Shown in pieces: positions 58,097 to 64,000 of a stretch of DNA of 64,000 bases (position 1 is the first letter of the stretch; each line of letters begins with the position of its first letter). The notes below the pieces were generated by a model. The model was not told where the DNA came from. It worked only from the letters and a program-made list of their open reading frames with translations, and searched no databases. The translations under genes were made by a program, and so were the position numbers. This DNA is from Burkholderia sp. Bp8992 (GTDB lineage: Bacteria > Pseudomonadota > Gammaproteobacteria > Burkholderiales > Burkholderiaceae), in assembly GCF_003853705.1 (NCBI RefSeq), contig NZ_QTQI01000001.1, positions 558,001-622,000 of the forward strand. The letters are read 5' to 3'.

Positions 58097-59329
58097 ATGG
58101 ATCTGGCGTTCACCGACGAACAGGCGATGATCCGCGACGCGGCGGCCGACGTGCTCGCCGAACGCAGTGCGTCGGCCGACGTGCGCCGCGCGCTCGAACA
58201 GTCGGCCGGCCGCGACGACGGGCTGTGGGCGACGCTCGCGGGCGAGCTCGGCTGGAACGCGCTCGCGTTGCCGGAAGCGGCCGGCGGGCTCGGGCTCGGC
58301 GCGGTCGAGCAGACGGTGCTGATGGAGCAGCTCGGCCGGCGCGTCGCGTGCGTGCCGTATTTCGCGACCGCATGCCTCGCGGCGACCGCGCTGGCCGGCT
58401 GCGACACGCCGCTGGCCAACGGCTGGCTCGCGAAGATCGCCGAAGGCGCGTGCAGCGCGACGCTGGCGCTGCCGTTCGACCTGCCGGTCGGCGCGTGGAA
58501 GCTGCCGGTCGTCGCGGCAGAAGCGGCGGGCGGCTATGCGCTGTCCGGCACGGTCGAACAGGCGATCGACGGCGCACGCGCCGACCTGCTGGTGATGCCC
58601 GCGCGGATCGCGAACGAAGGGCAATCGATCGGGCTGTTCGCGATCGACGTTGCATCGGCGTCGGGCCTGGCCGTCACGCCGCTCGACACGCTCGACGCGA
58701 CGCGGCCGATCGCGCGCGTGGTGTTCGACGACACGCGCGTGAGCCGCGAGGGGCTGTTCGCCAGCGGCGCCGCTGCTGCACGGGCGCTCGAACGCGCAGG
58801 CTGGTTCGCGGCACTCGCGCTGGCCGCCGAACAGCTCGGCGGCGCGCAGCAGTGCCTCGACCTGACGCTCGACTACACGAGCCAGCGCGTGCAGTTCGGC
58901 CGCGTGATCGCATCGTTCCAGGCCGTCAAGCACCGCTGCGCGCAGATGATGGTGCTGATCGAAGCGGCGCGCTCGGCCGTGCTCGGCGCCGCGCATGCAT
59001 GGGACGCCGAAGCCGGCGCGACGCCGGGCGCCGCGTTGCGCGCCGACATCGCGGCCGCGAAAGCCGCCGCGAACGACGCGTATGCGTTCTGCGCACAGGA
59101 AGCGATCCAGCTGCACGGCGGCGTCGGCTTCACGTGGGAATACGACCCGCATCTCTATTTCAAGCGCGCACAGGCGTCGGGCGCGCAGTTCGGCAGTACG
59201 CCGCAACTGCTCGAATGGATCGCCCGTCATGCGATCGACGGCAGCGCGTCGCCGCGCGATGCAGCGTTCGAGTCATCGGTTGCCGCCGCATCCCGCCCAT
59301 CGGCCGCGCGCTCAGGAGCCCTCCAATGA
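58097..59329 (+). CDS. Acyl-CoA dehydrogenase, small-type subunit of pair 2
   Basis: A 410-residue dehydrogenase with the same layout as the small subunit of pair 1: divergent N-terminal half, then Gln-Arg-Val-Gln-Phe-Gly-Arg-Val-Ile-Ala-Ser-Phe-Gln-Ala-Val-Lys-His and His-Gly-Gly-Val-Gly-Phe-Thr-Trp-Glu-Tyr-Asp-Pro-His-Leu-Tyr. A 35-residue Ala/Ser-rich tail follows. It starts three bases after the SDR stop, and its stop overlaps its FadE30-like partner (59326-59329). The two should form a heteromeric enzyme. Confidence 0.8.
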   Translation: MDLAFTDEQAMIRDAAADVLAERSASADVRRALEQSAGRDDGLWATLAGELGWNALALPEAAGGLGLGAVEQTVLMEQLGRRVACVPYFATACLAATALAGCDTPLANGWLAKIAEGACSATLALPFDLPVGAWKLPVVAAEAAGGYALSGTVEQAIDGARADLLVMPARIANEGQSIGLFAIDVASASGLAVTPLDTLDATRPIARVVFDDTRVSREGLFASGAAAARALERAGWFAALALAAEQLGGAQQCLDLTLDYTSQRVQFGRVIASFQAVKHRCAQMMVLIEAARSAVLGAAHAWDAEAGATPGAALRADIAAAKAAANDAYAFCAQEAIQLHGGVGFTWEYDPHLYFKRAQASGAQFGSTPQLLEWIARHAIDGSASPRDAAFESSVAAASRPSAARSGALQ

Positions 59330-60522
59330 ACAGCGACACGCGCGAACAGCAATTGCGGCACGAAGTGGCCGACTGGGTGCAGTCGCACCTGACCGGCGAA
59401 TTCGCCTGCCTGAAATATCGCGGCGGCCCTGGCGACGAGGAAGCGTGGCCGGCCCTGCGCAAGGCGTGGGAGCAGGTGCTGGCGAAGGGCGGCTGGACCG
59501 GGCTCGGCTGGCCGGCGAGCGCGGGTGGGCGCGGCTTCTCGGTCACCGAGCAGGTAATCTTCCACGAGGAATATGCCCGCGCGGGCGGCCCCGGCCGGAT
59601 GGGCCATATCGGCGAAGGGCTGCTCGGGCCGACGCTCGTCGCGTGCGGCACCGACGACCAGCGCGCGCGCTTCCTGCCCGGCATTCTGGCCGGCACGCAG
59701 TTCTGGTGCCAGGGCTATTCGGAGCCGGGCGCGGGTTCCGACCTGGCCAATGTGCGCACGCGCGCCGAACAGGACGCGGACGGCACGTGGCGCGTGGTCG
59801 GCCAGAAGGTGTGGACGTCGCTCGCGCACGATTCCGACTGGATCTTCGTGCTGGCGCGCACCGATCCCGCGTCGAAGGGCAACAAGGGGCTGTCGTTCCT
59901 GCTGATGCCGCTCGACCAGCCGGGCATCGAGATCCGTCCGATCAGGCAACTCAACGGCGGCGCGGAATTCAACGAAGTGTTCTTCGACGGCGCGCGGGCC
60001 GAAGCACGCGACCTCGTCGGCGCGCCGGGCGATGGCTGGCGGATCGCGATGACGCTGCTCGGCTTCGAGCGCGGGATGTCGACGCTCGGCCAGCAGATGC
60101 AGTTCGTCCGCGAACTCGAATGGGTGATCGACGCCGCGCGTGCATCGGGCGCGGACCGCGACCCCGTGCTGCGCCAGCGGATCGGCCGCGCATGGGCCGG
60201 GCTGCGCGTGATGCGCTACAACGCGCTGCGGATGCTGTCCGGCGCCGACGATGCCGACGCAAGCGCGCCGCTGCGCCGCGAGGCGCTGATCTACAAGTAT
60301 TTCTGGTCGAACTGGCACCGCGACCTCGGCCAGCTCGCGATGGATGCGCTCGGGGCCCGCGCGAACGTGATCGATCCCGCCGACGACAAGCTCACCCATC
60401 TGCAGCGCGTATTCCTGTTCTCCCGTGCGGACACGATCTACGCGGGCACCAACGAAATCCAGCTCAACATCATGGCCGAGCGCGGGCTCGGCATGCCCAG
60501 GGAACCACGAGGCACCGCATGA
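59326..60522 (+). CDS. fadE30: HIP-CoA dehydrogenase (FadE30-like)
   Basis: A 398-residue acyl-CoA dehydrogenase that closely recalls M. tuberculosis FadE30: Gly-Glu-Phe-Ala-x-Leu-Lys near the start, Gly-Trp-Pro-x-x-x-Gly-Gly-Arg-Gly, Trp-Cys-Gln-Gly-Tyr-Ser-Glu-Pro-Gly-Ala-Gly-Ser-Asp, Gln-Lys-Val-Trp-Thr-Ser-Leu-Ala-His, Glu-Phe-Asn-Glu-Val-Phe-Phe and Gly-x-Ser-Thr-Leu-Gly-Gln-Gln. FadE30 makes the first double bond in HIP-CoA, right after FadD3. The C-terminal motif is Tyr-Ala-Gly-Thr-Asn-Glu-Ile. It overlaps the genes on both sides by four bases. Confidence 0.82.
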   Translation: MNSDTREQQLRHEVADWVQSHLTGEFACLKYRGGPGDEEAWPALRKAWEQVLAKGGWTGLGWPASAGGRGFSVTEQVIFHEEYARAGGPGRMGHIGEGLLGPTLVACGTDDQRARFLPGILAGTQFWCQGYSEPGAGSDLANVRTRAEQDADGTWRVVGQKVWTSLAHDSDWIFVLARTDPASKGNKGLSFLLMPLDQPGIEIRPIRQLNGGAEFNEVFFDGARAEARDLVGAPGDGWRIAMTLLGFERGMSTLGQQMQFVRELEWVIDAARASGADRDPVLRQRIGRAWAGLRVMRYNALRMLSGADDADASAPLRREALIYKYFWSNWHRDLGQLAMDALGARANVIDPADDKLTHLQRVFLFSRADTIYAGTNEIQLNIMAERGLGMPREPRGTA

Positions 60523-61319
60523 CCGAACCCCAGATCCAGAAAGCACCGGCCTACGTGCCGGGCCACCAGCTGCTCGCCGGCAAATCGGTGCTGATCACGG
60601 CCGCCGCCGGCGCCGGCATCGGCTTCGCGGCCGCGCGCCGTTGCGCGGAGGAGGGCTGCCGCGCGCTGTTCATCTCCGACATCCACGAAAAGCGTCTCGA
60701 ACAGGCCGTCGACACGCTACGCGCGGAAACGGGGCTGCAACGGATCCATGGCCGCCTGTGCAATGTCGCGGTCGAGGCCGACGTGCGGGCGCTCGTCGCC
60801 GCGGCCGAGGACACGCTCGACGGCGTCGACGTGCTGATCAACAACGCCGGGCTCGGCGGGGCGACCCGCATCGTCGATATGGACGATGCCGAATGGTCGC
60901 GCGTGATCGACATTAGCCTGACCGGGACGTTCCGGATGACGCGCGCGATGCTGCCGCACATGCAGGCCCGCGGCCGCGGCGCGATCGTCAACAACGCATC
61001 GGTGCTCGGCTGGCGCGCGCAGGCGGAACAGGCGCACTACGCGGCCGCAAAGGCGGGCGTGATGGCGTTCACGCGCTGCGCGGCGCTCGAGGCGTCGCCG
61101 TACGGCGTGCGCATCAACGCGGTCGCACCGAGCATCGCGATGCACGATTTTCTGAAGAAGTCGGCTCCGGCCGACCTGCTGAATCAACTGGCGTCGCGCG
61201 AGGCCTTCGGGCGCGCCGCCGAAGTCTGGGAGGTCGCGAACGTGATGGTGTTTCTTGCAAGCGATTACGCGTCGTACATGACGGGCGAAGTGCTGTCGGT
61301 CAGCAGCCAGCACGCATGA
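60519..61319 (+). CDS. Short-chain dehydrogenase next to fadE30 (IpdF-like candidate)
   Basis: A 266-residue SDR. The cofactor loop is a variant, Thr-Ala-Ala-Ala-Gly-Ala-Gly-Ile-Gly, with Asp after the second strand (NAD preference). Asn-Asn-Ala-Gly and the Ser/Tyr/Lys triad (Asn-Ala-Ser-Val, Tyr-Ala-Ala-Ala-Lys) are present. In actinobacteria a reductase (IpdF) acts on the CoA ester next to FadE30; this gene has the same neighbour, which is suggestive only. The C terminus lacks the usual Asp-Gly-Gly and reads Leu-Ser-Val-Ser-Ser. Confidence 0.8.
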   Translation: MTEPQIQKAPAYVPGHQLLAGKSVLITAAAGAGIGFAAARRCAEEGCRALFISDIHEKRLEQAVDTLRAETGLQRIHGRLCNVAVEADVRALVAAAEDTLDGVDVLINNAGLGGATRIVDMDDAEWSRVIDISLTGTFRMTRAMLPHMQARGRGAIVNNASVLGWRAQAEQAHYAAAKAGVMAFTRCAALEASPYGVRINAVAPSIAMHDFLKKSAPADLLNQLASREAFGRAAEVWEVANVMVFLASDYASYMTGEVLSVSSQHA

Positions 61320-61804
61320 TGGACACGACCCTCGACCCCGTGCATGCGACGCCCCGCGTGTTCGCGCATCCCGGCGAACTCGCCGCGGCCGTCGGCGACA
61401 CGCTCGGCGCGAGCGCGTGGCTCGCGATCGACCAGCCCCGCATCGACGGCTTCGCCGATGCGACGGGCGATCACCAGTGGGTGCACGTCGACCCCGTGCG
61501 CGCGAAGGACGGCCCGTTCGGCGCGTGCATCGCGCACGGCTACCTGACGCTGTCGCTCGTCAATCATTTCCTGCCGCAGATCGTGCGCATCGACGGCGCG
61601 CGGCTCGGCGTCAACTACGGCTGCGACAGGATCCGCTTCCCGGCGCCGGTGAAGGTCGGTGCGCGCGTGCGCGGCGTCGGCGAGCTGCTGCGCGTCGAGC
61701 CGCTCGAAGGCGGCGTGCAGGCGTGGATTCGCGTGACCGTCGAGATCGAGGGCGAAGCGAAACCCGGCTGCGTCGCCGACACGATCAGCCGCTATTACTT
61801 GTAG
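61316..61804 (+). CDS. MaoC-like enoyl-CoA hydratase
   Basis: A 162-residue hot-dog protein. The hydratase motif Phe-Ala-Asp-Ala-Thr-Gly-Asp-His-Gln-Trp-Val-His-Val-Asp holds the catalytic Asp/His pair, and Ile-Ala-His-Gly-Tyr-Leu-Thr-Leu-Ser follows. It should hydrate a 2-enoyl-CoA made by one of the dehydrogenases. It overlaps the upstream SDR by four bases. Two ATGs in a row make the exact start uncertain by one residue. Confidence 0.83.
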   Translation: MMDTTLDPVHATPRVFAHPGELAAAVGDTLGASAWLAIDQPRIDGFADATGDHQWVHVDPVRAKDGPFGACIAHGYLTLSLVNHFLPQIVRIDGARLGVNYGCDRIRFPAPVKVGARVRGVGELLRVEPLEGGVQAWIRVTVEIEGEAKPGCVADTISRYYL

Positions 61805-61816
61805 AGAGTCAGAGAC

Positions 61817-63022
61817 ATGGAAGACGCAGTCATCGTTTCCGTCGCACGCACGCCGATCGGCAAGGCGTTTCGCGGCATGTTCAACGATACCGAGGCGCCG
61901 GCGCTGGGCGGCCACGTCGTGCGCGCGGCGCTCGAACGCGCGGGCGTCGCGCCGGCCGACGTCGACGACGTGCTGATCGGCTGCGCCGCGCAGCAGGGCA
62001 CGCAAGGCTACAACCTCGGCCGCCTGTCGGCCGCGGCGGCCGGGCTGCCGGCGTCGGTTCCCGGCATGGCGATCGACCGCATGTGCTCGTCGGGCCTGAT
62101 GTCGATCGCGAACGCCGCGCGCAGCATCGGTGCGGGTGACGCTCGGATCGTCGTCGCGGGCGGCGTCGAGTCGATCTCGCTCACGCAGAACAAGCACAAG
62201 AACGCATATCGCGCGCGCTCGCAGGCCGTGCTCGACCACCAGCCGGCCGCGTATATCGCGATGATGGAAACGGCCGAGATCGTGTCGCGCCGCTACGGGA
62301 TCCCGCGCGCCGAGCAGGACGCCTTCGCGCTGCAGAGCCACCGTCGTACGGCCGACGCCCAGGCGGCCGGACGCTTCGACGCGGAAATCGCGCCGCTCGA
62401 CGTGCGCCGCGCGCTGTTCGACCAGGAAGGCAACGCGACCGGCCACGAGGATCTGCGCGCAGCGCGCGACGAAGGCGTGCGCGCCGACACGACGGCCGAG
62501 CGGCTCGCGGGGCTGAAGCCGTCGTGGAGCGGCGGCAAGGTCGTCGAGCAGGGCGAGTTCGTGACGGCCGGCAATGCGTCGCAGCTGTCGGACGGCGCGG
62601 CGGCCGTGGTGGTGATGTCGCGCAGCGAGGCGGTGCGCCGCGGGCTGACGCCGCTCGGCGCATTCCGCGGCCTCGCGGTGGCCGGCTGCGAGCCGGACGA
62701 GATGGGCATCGGCCCGGTGTTCGCGATTCCGAAGCTGCTGCAACGCTTCGGGATGACGGTGGCCGACGTCGGGTTGTGGGAGCTGAACGAGGCGTTCGCG
62801 TGCCAGGCGCTGTACTGCCGCGACACGCTCGGCATTCCCGACGACCGGCTGAACGTGGACGGCGGCGCGATCGCGCTCGGCCACCCGTTCGGGATGTCGG
62901 GCACGCGCATGACGATGCACGCGCTGCTCGAAGGCGCGCGGCGCGGCGTGCGGCACGCGGTGGTGACGATGTGCATCGGCGGCGGGATGGGTGCCGCCGC
63001 GCTGTTCGAAGTCGGCGCGTAG
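61817..63022 (+). CDS. Acetyl-CoA acetyltransferase-type thiolase
   Basis: A 401-residue thiolase with nucleophile Cys90 (Ile-Asp-Arg-Met-Cys-Ser-Ser-Gly), Asn-Glu-Ala-Phe-Ala, Gly-His-Pro-Phe-Gly-Met-Ser-Gly and a final Met-Cys-Ile-Gly-Gly-Gly-Met-Gly. It is distinct from the FadA6-like gene at 56030. It ends the beta-oxidation genes of block B, 12 bases after the MaoC gene. It could finish side-chain or ring-derived chain shortening (FadA5-like step) or handle adipyl-type products; I cannot choose from sequence. Confidence 0.84.
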   Translation: MEDAVIVSVARTPIGKAFRGMFNDTEAPALGGHVVRAALERAGVAPADVDDVLIGCAAQQGTQGYNLGRLSAAAAGLPASVPGMAIDRMCSSGLMSIANAARSIGAGDARIVVAGGVESISLTQNKHKNAYRARSQAVLDHQPAAYIAMMETAEIVSRRYGIPRAEQDAFALQSHRRTADAQAAGRFDAEIAPLDVRRALFDQEGNATGHEDLRAARDEGVRADTTAERLAGLKPSWSGGKVVEQGEFVTAGNASQLSDGAAAVVVMSRSEAVRRGLTPLGAFRGLAVAGCEPDEMGIGPVFAIPKLLQRFGMTVADVGLWELNEAFACQALYCRDTLGIPDDRLNVDGGAIALGHPFGMSGTRMTMHALLEGARRGVRHAVVTMCIGGGMGAAALFEVGA

Positions 63023-63172
63023 CGATACGCGGACAGGCTGCGCCGCACACGCGGCCATCCAGTCGGGACCATTCGAGGCCGCGGCAACGACCGACGGCCC
63101 GGAGACTTGCAGTCGACGGCGGCAGGCGCTTCCGAGCGCACCGCCGTCGAACGCAGACACAGGAGACAAGCG

Positions 63173-64000
63173 ATGAAACGAACTTTGCCCGGACTCGCGA
63201 TGTCGGCGCTGGTGCTCGGCGCCGCGCTGTTCGCGTTTTCGCCGCGCCCGCTGCCGGCGTTCCCGGTCACCGCGATCCACGCGGACCGGCTGCAGATCAA
63301 CGGGCTTGCCCGCGCCGGCACGACGCGCATCGTCGCGGTCGGCGAACGCGGCGTGATCCTGCTCAGCGACGACGCGGGTGCGCACTGGCGTCCGGCATCG
63401 ATCGCGCGTGACCAGGCGTCGACGCTCACGCAGGTGCGCTTCATCACGCCGACGCTCGGGATCGCGGTCGGCCACGACGGCCGGATCGTCCGCAGCGACG
63501 ACGCGGGCGTGCACTGGCGCGAGGTTCACATGGACCCCGCGCATTCCGATCCGCTGCTGTCCGTATGGGGCACCGCCGACGGCCCGCTGTTCGCGGCCGG
63601 CAGCTTCGGCCAGCTGCTGCGCTCGGACGACGCCGGCATCAGCTGGCAGACGGTGAAGACACCGGCCGGCGACCGCCACCTGAACGCGATCGTCGGCGAT
63701 GGCCGCGGCAACCTGCTGATCGCGGGCGAGAGCGGCACGCTGCTGCGCTCGACCGACAACGGCGCCACGTGGGACAAGCTCGCGTCGCCGTATGCCGGCT
63801 CGCTGTTCGGCGCGCTGATGCTCGCGAACGGCGACTGGGTCGCGTACGGGATGCGCGGCAACGTCGTGCGCAGCACCGATCACGGCGCGACCTGGACGCA
63901 CGTCGACAGCCACGTGCCGGTGTCGTATTTCGGCGCGACCCAGCTCGGCGACGGCGAACTCGTGCTGGTCGGCCAGGGCGGCGCGATCGTCGCGTCGCGC
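63173..64000 (+). CDS. Secreted YCF48/BNR-repeat protein (3' end beyond the window)
   Basis: The frame is open from the ATG at 63173 (AGGAG eight bases before) to the window edge: 276 residues. An N-terminal hydrophobic segment (about 8-25) is followed by beta-propeller blades, with repeated Asp-box-like units such as Arg-Ser-Asp-Asp-Ala-Gly-x-x-Trp and Arg-Ser-Thr-Asp-x-Gly-Ala-Thr-Trp. Proteins with this YCF48-like propeller are often encoded next to an RND-type transporter in steroid and terpenoid gene clusters of proteobacteria, so a transporter gene may follow. It begins 150 bases after the last thiolase. Confidence 0.8.
   Translation, partial: MKRTLPGLAMSALVLGAALFAFSPRPLPAFPVTAIHADRLQINGLARAGTTRIVAVGERGVILLSDDAGAHWRPASIARDQASTLTQVRFITPTLGIAVGHDGRIVRSDDAGVHWREVHMDPAHSDPLLSVWGTADGPLFAAGSFGQLLRSDDAGISWQTVKTPAGDRHLNAIVGDGRGNLLIAGESGTLLRSTDNGATWDKLASPYAGSLFGALMLANGDWVAYGMRGNVVRSTDHGATWTHVDSHVPVSYFGATQLGDGELVLVGQGGAIVASR

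Noticed and set aside
55865-59230. 1121-codon leftward frame across fadA6, the SDR and a dehydrogenase
   Set aside because: Arg/Ala-rich with no domains and antisense to four recognised enzymes.
57352-59325. Upstream part of the frame that contains fadE30
   Set aside because: The frame is open through the SDR and the small dehydrogenase gene, but only the part from 59326 has real protein sequence.
1-64000. Search for CRISPR arrays, tRNA, rRNA and insertion sequences
   Set aside because: No regularly spaced repeats, cloverleaf or transposase-like frames were seen by eye.

Overview
The window looks like a secondary replicon of a Burkholderia cepacia complex-type betaproteobacterium. The base composition is very GC-rich, third positions are almost all G or C, genes are tightly packed, and the small secreted families are typical of Burkholderia (a DUF4148 protein, YXWGXW-type proteins, an AcvB/VirJ-like tail at the left edge). 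I see no rRNA, tRNA, insertion sequence or CRISPR array. All family assignments come from reading motifs and recalled homologues; no search was run.

Left part (1-11.2 kb): the end of a probable AcvB/VirJ-like gene and its terminator face a leftward sulfite reductase unit (small CxxC protein, cysI, DUF934). Next come a MocR-type regulator and a hexuronate module: uxuA and an MFS transporter to the left, diverging from a FadR-type GntR repressor. Three palindromes lie between them. A PotD-like periplasmic binding protein then overlaps a membrane GGDEF diguanylate cyclase, an arrangement like a ligand-sensing c-di-GMP pair.

Middle part (11.2-36.5 kb): mostly accessory genes. They are a DUF4148 protein, D-serine ammonia-lyase with a divergent LysR regulator, a TauE/SafE permease, LysR plus LysE, a YddG-like exporter, a Tat-exported purple acid phosphatase, small YXWGXW/lipoprotein genes, an ECF sigma / anti-sigma / CnrX-like sensor operon, a very large membrane M48 peptidase, a DUF1800-DUF1501 pair, a lone tyrosine recombinase, an SDR, a LuxR regulator of 391 residues, a DUF4377 lipoprotein, a DHA2 drug exporter and a VOC protein.

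Right part (36.7-64 kb): a rightward steroid-degradation cluster in two blocks. Block A (36.7-44.2 kb) has an LLM flavin oxidoreductase, HsaA, a 3-ketosteroid dehydrogenase, HsaB, a KshB-like reductase and FadD3. Block B (48.3-63.0 kb) has HsaC, IpdA, IpdB, a crotonase, IpdC, EchA20, two pairs of acyl-CoA dehydrogenases (one FadE30-like), FadA6, SDRs, a MaoC hydratase and a second thiolase, then a truncated YCF48-like secreted protein. These would dehydrogenate ring A, hydroxylate and cleave it, activate the remaining C/D-ring propionate and open rings C and D by CoA chemistry. Between the blocks lie an outer-membrane barrel gene, an acyltransferase and a FitAB-type toxin-antitoxin pair. KshA, HsaD and HsaEFG are not in the window. 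The LuxR protein resembles TesR/TeiR of Comamonas in type and size and is the best local candidate for cluster control.
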